NCBI GenBank assembly: GCA_015680685.1
Contig: MNCI01017497.1
Coordinates: forward strand, 1,172,633 to 1,236,632
Length of the DNA: 64,000 nt
Reading direction: 5' to 3'
From: Gnetum montanum
Taxonomy: Eukaryota; Streptophyta; Gnetopsida; Gnetales; Gnetaceae
The notes under the pieces are model-generated. The model was not told the origin of the DNA. It did no database searches and worked only from the letters and a program-made list of their open reading frames with translations. Shown here in pieces: positions 1-10,505 of this stretch (positions are counted from its first letter, which is position 1; the number at the start of each line of letters is the position of its first letter). A program made the translations under genes and the position numbers.

Positions 1-1880
1 ACACAACGCAATCATTACATTTCTCACAACTGCACGCCGCAACAGCACACACACATACTCAAATTAACTACTGAGTTTATTTGGAGGTATCTGGGCCTTG
101 GTGTTGCCAGAGACCAGCAGGCACCTAAATCCTGTTCGAGGACACTCGTTGGCGGTCGCGTCCCAAACGGTCGCCAACACCAATCCATTATTGCATGATT
201 GCCATCTGCACACACAAAAAAGTCTTAATATTAGCAAGGGTAAATGAATCATAATGCAATTGATACCTTGGTTCAGCGAAAGGTCCATTGGTTGAGTTGT
301 GGTATGGCTGATACGAATCTAGAGATATTATAGTGATGACTACTGAAGGTGTAAGGGTTAGGAGAAAAATTGAAAAAATGTGGGTATGGACCCCCATGAC
401 GAAGAGCGAACTATCGGTAGTGATAGAATGAAGAGATAAAAGTAACAATAAAGATGGAGAAAAAGAGACAATTGTAATGTTGGTGAAGTGGATGTCAAGA
501 CAGAAATGAACAAAATAAAATGGATTGCAAAAATGTTAGGGGAAAGAATTTAACTGGTGCACCAAATAGGAATGTTAGTGGGTCCTCCCCAAAGCAAGCC
601 CATACCCTTAATGCCCTGAAAAAGCCACATTCAAAGAGTCCATAGGCTCTGGGAATGTCATTTGGAACAAGAGGTAAACTCTTAACCACAAGAATTTACC
701 AAAAAAAATAATGCATCAACCAAAATATACACTAATGATACAACTGCAATGAGGTGAACAATGGAGAGAAGGATGGAGAGAAGAGAATGGAATGGAATCC
801 CAAGAACAAGGTGGTGTATAGCCCCTTGTGTAGTTAATGATTAATGTAACTTAGCAGATCCCATTCCAAGTTTGGTATCAAACAAACCACTTCCAGTGAC
901 TTCGCATCAATGCATTCGGCCAATCCATTCTCTTGAAGTAACAAGAATGCCTTCACCCAAGAGCCACCACCATTTCAACGAAACAGAGGAGAGAATGGGA
1001 AGCAAGAAGGGCCTTAGTTAGAGGGAACATTTTCATTGTAGTTCCATAACCAGTGCTTGTAGGCCAAATGATTATTTCGTCTAAGGTGTGTGCTTTGAAT
1101 TCTCACTTTTTTTATGTGTTTATGCGTGAGAGCCACACCATGCAAAGACTTTGTTATTTTTATTTGCTCAGCTTCCCGATAATTGAGTAACATTGAAACG
1201 GTAAGAAAACTCAAAAAGAACACATCCAAGCACCCAAGAGAATGGCCAACACAAATGCATCAAGTTCCCTTGAAGTCACACCCTTTTCAATCCTTGAGTC
1301 CTTCCTTAGTTTGAGAAATGCCCAGTCACCGATTTGTTAGAGTTCTTATTATGAAAGGGACAATACATTTCCAAGCCAACAGAGACCATAGAAATCTATG
1401 GATGAATGGATGAAGTGGACTCATTGCCTACGATATCAAAAGAAACATACCTTAGTATCAACATCATAACTCAAAGGTAAAAACCAAACATTAGCAATCA
1501 ATAGAAAAATAGTTCATACCATCATGAAGAATACTTATTGGTGACAAACTTACAAGATGGATCACACACACACACACAAAATGAAAAAGTATAACGATGT
1601 TGTAAAAAAAAAACAAGAAAAGTTAAAGAAATTTGTAAAACAAAAATGTGTAAAACAAAAACGTGTAAAAAAAATGTGTAAAACAAAAATGTGTAAAACA
1701 AAAACGTATAAAACAAAAACTTAAAAAGAACTGAGGCCCCAAATGATTAACATAGGTAGCCATATCCCCCATGAATGAATGGAAAGGGAGAGATCTGAAA
1801 TAATGAACACCTATTTGAATTTCTTAAAAGTTTCCAACTTCTCCCAATTGATGTTCTGAGGTTAAGGGATGGAAGTTGGC
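1..1880 (-). other. J 3' region (between integrase and 3' LTR), non-coding
   Basis: Read on the minus strand, 1230-850 matches 7790-8160 of E2 and the 28770-29000 part of D. Shared stretches include the 'aagtctttgcatggtgtgg' block and the 'gttccctctaactaag' block. The 1780 area matches the 'gggggagatgg' block at 7207. This identifies it as the long 3' region that follows integrase in this family. Reading frames here are short and not conserved between copies. Bases 60-230 are richer in GC and CpG than their surroundings. On the minus strand they follow a pyrimidine tract ending in CAG. I see no recognisable protein. Confidence 0.7.
1562..1727. repeat. CA microsatellite and 15-bp A-rich tandem repeat
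   Basis: A short (CA)n run lies at 1562-1578. At about 1632-1720 there are six imperfect units of about 15 bp of the form gtgtaaaacaaaaat/c. One unit has lost a few bases. The matching place in E2 (from 7260) is a T-rich stretch on the opposite reading, so the array probably grew from a homopurine/homopyrimidine segment of the element's 3' region. Confidence 0.85.
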
Positions 1881-2079
1881 GATGCTCATATTCCAATGTA
1901 TCTATGCCTTCATTATTGGAATGAGTTATTTCCCTAGTTCATTCCATGCATGTTGGTGGGTTGCTTCCTTGATCAACTGTCAACCACTGGGTATTCTCTT
2001 GTTGTGTGGTTGCTACATACAGGTACCTTTGTATCTACGTTTCTAGGATACACTTTTTGCATGCACGAGATGTTAAATT

Positions 2080-2560
2080 TCACATCACCCATGATTCTTG
2101 CATGTCATCACCCTTTGAGTCACTATATGTGATGCATGTAACTTTCTTCTTCTCGATCTTTCCATAAATGTTTACCTTAGATATTTCTAAGAAAAGATCA
2201 TGAATGCCTAGGCATGCGTCTATCGTGCTTAGCCATGCCCTTCCCATTATAACTGGGAAGTCCCCTTTGTTGTTGTTAACTTCTATCACCAAGAAATCGG
2301 CTGGGTATGAGCAACCACACATAGTGATAAAAATGTCCTCCACCAATCCTAAGGGAATGGTGATGGACTGGTCAGCCAACTCTAGTTGAATATTTCTCTT
2401 CTTAAGTTGGGTCAGGTTCCAGGCTTAATACATTTCTCGTGAGATTAAGTTGACTCCGGAACCTGAGTCAAAAAGAGCCTTATGTGGTTCATTCCCAATG
2501 ACTTGGAGGTAGATTAAGGGACTTCCAAGGTCAGATAGTTTCCTAGGAAGGTGGCCTACC
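2080..2560 (-). pseudogene. J aspartic protease (retropepsin), decayed
   Basis: The retropepsin domain of a gypsy polyprotein, which would process Gag-Pol. On the minus strand the active site ALFDSGSGVNLI is intact (DSG codons at 2469-2461). It is followed by a flap-like LVEDIFI and a C-terminal IMGRAWLSTIDA, which stands where the ILGRPFL-type motif of the family lies. There is one in-frame TAA (2427-2425) after the active site. After the protease comes the basic KIEKKKVTCITYSD stretch, which is also present in D (19630-19680). The next domain should be RT but is missing. The flap and C-terminal half are otherwise well preserved. Confidence 0.8.
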
Positions 2561-2599
2561 TTGATCCAGTCAGTTGCGGTATGTGTTAACATAACCGTA

Positions 2600-5130
2600 T
2601 GCGTTAAGCTTTGTTGTTGGATTGAAGGTGCTCCGAAGCCTTATGTGTTGGAGGAGCGTACCTAGACTCAACCGCTTGTGGTTGTGAGAGCTTGTCTAGG
2701 ATTTTGGTTCTGAAGAAATATCTTCTCTTTTTGCAGTTGTCAGAACCAGCAGTGGGTTGAATGGTTATGGCTCTCGTAGTGTTACATTGCTGCGGTTGAG
2801 TGGGGAGTTCCCCTTGCATTGTTGGAGCGGGTGGTATGAGAACTACTGGTGGAAGAGAAGCAGATGGATTAGGAGCATGGTATGGATGTGGAGCATCTCC
2901 AGGAGGAGAAGGAGTCCTTCTAAAGTACTCCCAAAGTTGGTAATGACATTGGGGAGTTTTGTGACCCATGGAGTCACTTGGAGAAATCGGCTGCTGCATG
3001 TAGTATTCATACGGGTTGGGTTGTCGGTAAGGGTATTGATGTTTAGGCAGTGGCATCCCCCCATGACTATTGGTATTTCCACTACTGATGTTGTCCAATG
3101 GGTTGTGGTGGAGTTCCACTTGGATAGTACGTCAAAGATTGGTGGAACTGTCTTGGGTTACCTTGGGGATAAGGTAACCTTTGGGGTGTCTGCCGTCTGT
3201 TGAGTCTCGGGTTGAGTGAATACACCCCAAACTCTTGTATATGTGAGATGATTGAACAACATTCCTTAGGATGGTCATATTGGTAGATCTCACATCCACC
3301 ATCATTTTCTATGTCTGAATCCACAACCTCATCGGAGATAGTTATTTTCCCCTTTCCCTTGTCATGTGCAGGGCCTGAATCTCTCCGCTTTTTCTTGTCC
3401 TTGTCACTACTTCATTCCTCCTTAGACTCCTCTACAATTTTTAGGACAAGTTCAAGTCTACTATCCAAGGAGTTCTGTATCTGATCTACCTTAGCCACCA
3501 CTTCCGTTGTTAGCTTCTGAAGCGGCAAGGTTTTTCTATTCACCAACTCTTCGAGTGGTGACTCATCCTCTTCATCGTAGAATCTCATTCCCCTCTTCTA
3601 GAGGGAAGGATTGCGATTATATTCTTCTGCGCTCTCTCTTTTTCATAGCTTCTCTTGTTCTTTGGCTACTTGTTCCAACAAGCGATGAATTTCATGGGAG
3701 CTAAGTTCTGATAGTCTCCCTTGGGCATAAGTCCCAAGGGTTCTCCTAGTTTCATACCTTAGCCCATCTACAAGGTGGTGGAGTTGATCCCGCTGTGCAT
3801 AACCATGGCCCAGACAAAAATGTAATAATGCATAGTAGTGACCCATGATAGCATCCAAGGGTTCATGAGTACCTTTCTTCCATCCTTGGATCTGCTTACG
3901 CAAATTAGAAACTCTAGAGTATGTATGATATTTATCGTTGAAGAGTTCTAACATCGTACTCCACCTCCTAATGGTTTTCGGTTCTAAGGACTAGTACTAG
4001 CTCTCTGCTTCCTTTATGAGTGTCCTAGGAAACAAATTCAGTTTCTACCACTTATTCTCTATGTTCTACAAGGTGCAGGCATCATGGAATGCCTATAAAT
4101 GATTTTGCAGATCTGCGTTGTATCCCCCTTTGAAGTGTGGGATATTGTTCATGTCTAAGCGCTTGATCCGACTATCTTTTTGATGCCTTGTTGGGATTCT
4201 CACTATCTTTGTTATATCTAGCATGCTTCGGGTGGTAATTAGTGGTTCATCATGATCATCTCTTTCATGATGTCTATGATTTCTATGTGTTTTCCTACTT
4301 TCCCTTCATTCATGCCTAGACTCTCTAGACTTCCCTCGTCCTCTCTCTCGACTCTCTTGTCGAGGTTTCTCATTTCGCTTACCCTTATCCTCTCCATTAT
4401 GCTCTTTATGACTACATCCAGATGTGGAAGAAGAGGGTGAATGATGTGATGAAGGGGAAGAAGAAGGAGAACCATTGCCATGATGATGTTTCTTACCTTC
4501 CCTTCGATGGCTTCGGCCCTGATCGTGATGACGATCTGAGTGCCCATTCTTATCATGTGTGGTTGTTCCCTCAGTGAACAGTTGGCATTCATAGGGATCA
4601 AAACTAGAGTTTTGTATCATGGAGCGTAGGTTTTGATACCCCACCTCCTCACTATCATTAGGAGGGGGAACATCATTTGATGGAGAACCTGTTATAAGTG
4701 GTTCACAATCTCCAATTTCACTTAGGACGTGCAGGACCCCTTTTCCCTTCAACAATGTATGGTGGCTCTCCTACCTTGAGTCCCTTAGACATTGTGCTTC
4801 TGTGGAATGGTAATCCCTTGTGTCAAAATCTACCGCAACGTATTCAGTGTATAATTTCTTCATGCTTATCTGTGCTAGAGCACGGAGGAGCATGGTGGGG
4901 ACTGCACGATCTGGAGGTAACACTATGTTACATTGCAAATCTCTCCAGCACATCTGTTGATCCTGATGGAGGATAAAAGTACAATTGGGTATGTACTCAT
5001 CGGGATGAGTATATACCACCCTATATTGTTGAGGAACTGGCTAATTTTGGTTATGTGTTTTAGACTGCCAACTCTTTCTTGTATGATCACTAGGTGGTGT
5101 AATGCTCTTGTGAGAAGAAGAAGAAGACAT
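2600..5130 (-). pseudogene. J gag polyprotein, decayed but largely readable
   Basis: Gag of a gypsy element. The start is the ATG at 5130-5128, opening MSSSSSHKS, downstream of the primer site at 5252-5269. A hydrophilic Ser/His/Arg-rich segment (4755-4240, with RGRGKSRESRHE) precedes the capsid-like domain at about 4180-3640. That domain shows the Retrotrans_gag pattern (FKGGYN, then LNLFPRTL, then MLELFNDKYHTYSRV, then LHHLVDGL). A charged Lys-rich linker (about 3480-3330) and a Pro/Gln/Tyr-rich tail (3324-2604) follow. I see no clear CCHC knuckle. A few stops (TAG/TAA) and small frame changes break it. It is the best preserved coding stretch in the left third of the window. Confidence 0.75.
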
Positions 5131-5251
5131 TGTGTCTTATCGGTGTGCTGATTAACTATTATATAATTTTTTTAATTAACCTTAAGGGTTCGTTTAAGCT
5201 CCCAACAATGTGAGTGATCTCCTATGTTCTACTTAACGCACAAAGACTTAG

Positions 5252-5269
5252 TCCTTGGCAATGGTGCCA
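5252..5269 (-). other. J primer-binding site, tRNA-Asp type
   Basis: On the minus strand the sequence just inside the LTR reads TTGGCACCATTGCCAAGGA. Athila-type elements use TGGCGCCGTTGCCGGGGA, complementary to the 3' end of tRNA-Asp. The differences are all G-to-A changes. The LTR ends in CATCA immediately before it. Confidence 0.75.
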
Positions 5270-5270
5270 A

Positions 5271-5570
5271 TGATGAGTGGCGAGGTACCCCTACACTCAA
5301 CCATTTGAATACGAGTGTAGCACACGTGATCCAGTCGAACTCCATAGACTAAGTGCCTACACGCCTTATGGAACACTTAAGGTTAACTATTCGTTGTGTT
5401 CCCAGACTTACTTGTAGTTGTCATGGTTGTATGGTTAAGTAAGTCTGAGGTATATGATTTTTATGTCTTTTCAATTTTATCTCCTATGCTGACAAGGTAA
5501 AGGGTGAAGAGATTAATTAACTAACTTTAACTAACTAACTAAGTCTGAATTAACCTAGCATCAATGCAGC
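5271..5570 (-). repeat. J 5' LTR, U5/R half only
   Basis: The reverse complement of this stretch matches the 3' part of the solo LTR G (about 32610-32906) almost throughout, including the ends TGATGAGTGG / CCACTCATCA. Similarity to G stops near 5570 (agcatcaatgcagcc). The U3/TATA half is missing on this strand. It is replaced by an LTR fragment in the opposite orientation. Confidence 0.8.
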
Positions 5571-5695
5571 CTTCCATGCGTCGATGTGGCCCCATTTACA
5601 CGGAGCCTATTTCGACCTATAAATAAGAGGGCCTTCCACCTCATTTAGTCATCTTTTAGTCAGTTGTAGTGAAGCTATTGTAGTTTGTAATGACA
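5571..5695 (+). repeat. E2 LTR fragment (U3/TATA half)
   Basis: The plus-strand sequence gcgtcgatgtgg...cctataaataagagggcc resembles the U3 and TATA part of the E2 3' LTR (9770-9835) and of G (32160-32200). The TATA-like box TATAAATA is at 5618-5625. It joins directly to RNase H coding sequence at about 5697, so the rest of the LTR, gag, protease and RT are deleted. Confidence 0.6.
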
Positions 5696-5698
5696 CTT

Positions 5699-7090
5699 CA
5701 TCACCACGTATCATACAGTTGCTCATGATCTTATAGGAATTCAATCTTACAATGATAGATGTTAAAGGGATTGAGAATGTCATCGCTGACCACCTCTCTT
5801 GATTAAGATGGGACAACAAAGAAAAGGAAAGCCCAATCTATGATCAATTCCTAGATAAACTCCTCTTTACTACTACAATCAACGAACAAATGCTCATAGA
5901 AACAACTTGGTATAATGGCATCCTCATCTATCTTCTCACTCAGGAAATGCCACAAGATCTTGAATTTAGAAAGAAGCAACAATTTCTTCATCAGGCCAAA
6001 TACTTCATGGAAATCAACAAACACCTATATAAGTTGTACCCCAATGGCTTGATTTGTTGTTGTGTCCCTGATGAAGATCAATTGCACATTTTCTAGGATG
6101 TTCACGAAGGGCCTTACGAAGGCCACTATGCAGGGAGATGCATGGCCATAAAGATCCTGATGGCAAGATACTATTATCCTACATTTCAGGGATGCCCACT
6201 AGTTTGTCTATTCTTGTGAACATTGTCAATGAGATGATGGGATGATCACTGAAATGGAAGGTCCTCAGTAGTGGATACAACCTATGGAGCCTTTTGACAT
6301 ATGGGGCATTGACTTCATGGATCCCATCACACCCATGTCCAATGGAAAGGTGTATACAAAATGGGTAGAAGAAACATCTATTACTAATTGGACATCATCC
6401 ACTACTACTAGATTTATACAAAAAAATGTTGTAAATAAGTATGGGATGCCACATACACTAATTTCTGATAATGGAACTCATTTCACATGTGTCACTTTTA
6501 GAAAGTTGATACAACACTTGGGGGTTGAACATAAATTAACAACACCCTACCACCCCCAAGCCAACGGTCAAGTAAAGGTAACTAACCAGGAGATCACAAA
6601 AATCTTAATAAGAACAATAAGCAAATATAGGAGAGATTGGAGCACCAAACTTAGTGATGTCCTCTAGGCATATTGCTCAACATGGAAACTCCCTATTGGC
6701 TATTCTCTCTACTAGTTAGTGTCTAGAAAACTTCCAACACTCCCAATTCAATCTGAACTATGTACACTCTCAATAGCTTGTGATCTGAATCTTGATCTAA
6801 GTCTAGCATAGAAATAAAGATTGATCAACCTCAATGTGCTAGATGAAAATCAATTGGTGGAACTATCTTTGAATGAAGTGTGCAAGACATTTAATAAGCA
6901 ACGTCATGACCTCAAAATATGGAAAGTAAAACTTCAACGAAGAGATAAGGTTCTTTATTGGAACCCCATACATGTACCCCAGAAGACAAAATTCCAAACA
7001 TTGTGGGAGGAACCTTATATAATTGATCAAACATTTTCTTCTAGAGACATGTTAATCTACAAACCTGAAAGCCCAAAAAAAAAGTAGTTG
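5699..7090 (+). pseudogene. E2 RNase H end and integrase, decayed
   Basis: A Ty3/gypsy pol fragment. It begins at the C-terminal end of RNase H (IENVIADHLS at about 5767). The integrase N-terminal zinc region follows (LHIF then HEGPYEGHYAG, 6080-6130). The core starts at 6284 with WGIDFMDP; the first catalytic Asp is at 6311-6313. The second is in LISDNGTHF (6467-6469). The catalytic Glu is replaced by Lys in GQVKVTNQEI (AAG at 6575-6577, consistent with G-to-A). About ten codons are missing between GKVY and TKWVEE. The C-terminal part (6821-7087) keeps the KLQRRDKVLYWN and LWEEPYIIDQ patterns. Several stops make it inactive. Confidence 0.85.
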
Positions 7091-9710
7091 GTCAACATCC
7101 AACAAGTGAAACCTTTCCTAGAACCAAGACAAGCTAGTGTGACTACCAGCTTAATGGATGCACAACAACATTCCATTTTTTAGATCTCCTTCTTTCATCT
7201 CAGTTGTGGGGGAGATGGCCATCCATTCTAACAATCCATATGGCTTCTTAGTTTTTGTACTTTTTTTTTCTATGTTATTGATTTTACAAATTTTTGATTT
7301 TCAAATTTTTTCCCAAATTTGCACCATTGTTAGTACCTTTGAACCTTTCTTGATTATTTTACACTTTCTTATATATTTTATTTTGTTTTATTTTTTTAAG
7401 TGTGACTTTTGATTATTTTTTCTAATAAAAGTGCTTCATTGCCATAGGACATACTGCTACTGTTGCTATTTACTAATGATGGTTTGTGCTTAATGTTGTG
7501 ATTGTTGATGTTTAGTTTCTATTTTTGAATATTGATGTCTGGTGACTATGACATGGTTTATTTTTTATGGAACAGGTAGTGAGTCCATGTCATCTACCCA
7601 TCCAATAAACTCTATAATTTTCCTTATTCTAGAAGTTTGAGGTCCCTTTCATTAAAGAAATTTTTAATCAATTGGTGACCTTGGTAGTTCTAGAATTGGG
7701 AAAGATTCAAAGGTTTGTAGAGGATGTGACTTCAAGGGGACTCAATACTCTTTATACTTTTCTACTTTCTTGAGTGCTTGGGTGTTTTTCATGAACTTCT
7801 TATCGTTCTATTCCAACTACCAATAGGAAGTCAAATAAAGTCTTTGCATGGTGTGGTTCTCATCCAAAAAAAATAAAAAAAATAAAAAAACATGATGAAA
7901 ATTCAAAGCACACCCCTTAGACAAATAAATAGGCTACAAGCATTAATTATGGGACTACAAAGACATACATCCATGCCTGAAGGTTCCCTCTAACTAAGAC
8001 CCTCTCTCAGTTCCTACTTCTCTTTTCTTCTCTCCATGGGATAGTGGTTGTTTTGTGAAAGAATTCTCATGTCTCGAGTGGATGGACCAGTCTTTAAGTG
8101 ATGATGCGAAGTCACTAAAAGAGGTTGGTTTTGATTTGGACTAAGGATGGAACTTTTTAGGTCATTTTAAATACATATTCCATAAGGGACTTCTTACAAC
8201 CTCAATTCAGGATTCCATCCAACCTGCTTAGTCATCCATTTATGCTACCATAACTCACCTCATTGTTGAGTTCTATGTTATGCTCTATGTCTTAGTATGA
8301 TGTGTTTGAATTATTGGATAGATCCTTTTTGGTTGTTCTTAACTTTTCATGATCATTAATCAATTGTGGGGTCCCCAAACTCCTTAGTTGAGGTTATGCA
8401 AGGGAAATAAGGGCATGAGCCTACTATGGGAAGGATCTACTTACATATCTCTTGGTTTTATTAGTTAGGTTCTTTACCTTAGACATTGCTATAATCTTAT
8501 CTTTCACATATTCCATTGTGAAAACCACTATGTGCTTCTTGATCTCTCATTTTCCACCCTCTTTCTCCATTTTCTTAATTTTCTTAATTTTCAAGACTTT
8601 AACACCCTCTTCTCATATTTTCATCATGTTCATGGTTGTTTGGTCTTGCATTTGACCCTAATTTCATTCAAAATCTCCTTGTAATTTTCAAGTTTTGACC
8701 AAGTCAACTAAAGTAAATGGTGGTTAATAGCTACATCAATGAGGCCTCATCAGCACATCACAAAAAATATATATGTACCATTGCACACTTTGAAATTTTT
8801 TATCATTTGCTTCATAATTCTAGTGGAGTTCTTTTGTCATTTTTTAGAGCCCACAACCTTCTAGAGCCCATAACTTCTTAACTGTTTGCCCAAATCACTC
8901 TGTTCTTTGATCCTACAGCTACTGGAGTTAAGCTCTTTATCATGGGGGCCATAAACCTTAAAGTTTCTGATGAAATTTTTGAAAATTTTTCTAACTCCCC
9001 CAAAGGGTTAATAAATTTAACAATATACAAACATCAATTTTTTTCAAGAGTTAATCCTTCCAACACTTTTTAGGATGATTTATTAATAATAACACATAAA
9101 TAAAATAATGGTTGAAGTAATTAAATCAACCATAATTACAACTTAGCCAAAAGGATGAATGATTACTAGGAGTTGAAGGATGAATGCAAACAATTTGCTA
9201 CCTAGTTTATCAACACAAAGGAGCTTTTTCCAGCAATCCCATGTCCCTGGGATGTGCTCGTTCTAACCCACATTGGAAATGTTGTGTGGATAGTGCATGA
9301 TCCTAGAAGTAAGGAAGAAAAATGAAAGCATTGTTAGATGCTTTCCACCTCTCATCAAAAGTTGCAACAACAATAGGATAGCCATAGCTACCTTGATCAC
9401 CACACATGCCTAAAGCCAATGAAGGTCCCTCAAAACCTCAAGAGCCACCACCTCCTGGGATTATCTAATCTTCACCACCAACTTTAGACCATCAAAGGAC
9501 ATGCTATTTCTGCTTGAATAGTCACATCATGGTGTTCAATTTTGTGTCATGAACATCATAATTTTTTTTAATATATTGATCCATACACTCAGGCATGTCT
9601 TTTTTGTCAAGTTAGTCTATTTTGTTTTGTTGAAGGGTCAATCAATAATCCCATACATTTCCAAATTTGTAAGAGAACTCAAAGATGAATTTTCATTCAA
9701 TCATGGGGTA
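7091..9710 (+). other. E2 3' region, no intact gene
   Basis: About 2.6 kb between integrase and 3' LTR. 7180-8160 is homologous to J (minus strand, 1900-850) and to D (28250-29000). T-rich (7260-7420) and A-rich (7866-7892) tracts are present. Athila/Tat elements often have a long 3' region that sometimes carries an extra ORF. Here I find only short, unconserved frames. At 8735-8765 the motif caatgaggcctcatc resembles the U3 start of the family LTR and could be an LTR scrap. Confidence 0.6.
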
Positions 9711-10505
9711 TGATGAGTTGTTTTGGTTGCATTAATAAGGCCTCATCGATTGGGCCTCATTGATGCATCGTTTCATGCATCGACAAGGCCTCGTTGACGT
9801 AGCTTCCACTTTTTGGCTATAAATACATGTCCACTAGCATTATTTATGGCCATTAGATTTCATTGAGTCATTGAGTGTATGGATCTTTATTCAAGCATTG
9901 TTGTACCTAAGCACGATAGTGTGTGTGGAAATAAAGATGAGCTTTTGGATAAACCTTCCATCATTCTGGATAGATTAAATATTTCATTTATGCATTTAAT
10001 ACTTTCAATTAGTTATCCAATATTTTCTAGTAATTAAGATAATTAAGCAAGATAATTTAGATAGATTAAATACATAAGTATGACTGCTTCGAGCATAGCA
10101 TGTATTCACTTGGTAATCCTAGTAGAGTTATTGCTTGGTACATCCAGTAGTGGATACATGGGTTTAGGACGTGTGCAAAAAGTGGGAATGGATGCATATG
10201 TTAGGGCTACTTAAATACTAGTTAATTAGTTAAATTAAACTAGTTAATCTAATTACTTTATCTCTCTTTAAATGCCAAAACCATAAAATAAAAAATGATA
10301 AAAAATCAAATGCCTTAATTACACTTAACCATACCAGTGTACGTCACAAGTGTAATTGGGAAGACAATGAATGACCTTAAGGCAAGGTTCACTTCCTACA
10401 AGACTAGTGTGCCAGAAACTATAAAGTCCACAAAATTTTATTGGATTGTGTGTGCATGCTTTGTGATTCATATGGTTGGGCATAGGGGTACCTCACCACT
10501 CATCA
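9711..10505 (+). repeat. E2 3' LTR (795 bp)
   Basis: It starts TGATGAGTTG and ends CCACTCATCA, like G and the J LTR. The TATA-like TATAAATA is at 9818-9825, and AATAAA at 9930-9935 marks the probable R region. The U3 has repeated ggcctcattgatg / catgcatcgac motifs. The five bases on each side (GGGTA and AATGC) do not match. That fits the 3' LTR of an element whose 5' end was rearranged, and not a clean solo LTR. Confidence 0.7.

Larger units (their letters stand above)
1..5570 (-). mobile_element. J: internally deleted Ty3/gypsy (Athila/Tat-type) element
   Basis: Read on the minus strand, the order is partial 5' LTR (5570-5271), primer site (5269-5252), gag (from 5130), protease (about 2530-2160), then the 3' non-coding region running off the left edge. 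RT, RNase H and integrase are absent. The protease-RT linker stays alignable with element D to about 1920. From about 1880 the sequence instead matches the post-integrase region of element E2 (7180-7215). That places a deletion of the whole RT-integrase block at about 1880-1920. The PBS and protease resemble Athila/Tat (OTA) elements. The exact lineage is inferred from motifs and not from a tree. Confidence 0.8.
5571..10505 (+). mobile_element. E2: 5'-deleted Ty3/gypsy element of the J/D family
   Basis: The order on the plus strand is LTR fragment, end of RNase H, integrase, long 3' region, and 3' LTR ending at 10505. The 5' half is lost. The family assignment rests on the shared 3' region with J and D, and on LTR ends TGATGA...CATCA shared with J and G. 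Confidence 0.7.

Noticed and set aside
2757-3203. Plus-strand 148-codon frame opposite J gag
   Set aside because: Antisense to the well-supported gag tail; open only because the gag frame is Pro/Gln-rich. No domain seen.
9711-10505. E2 3' LTR as a solo LTR with target duplication
   Set aside because: Flanks GGGTA and AATGC differ. The family 3' region lies directly upstream, so it is better read as a 3' LTR.
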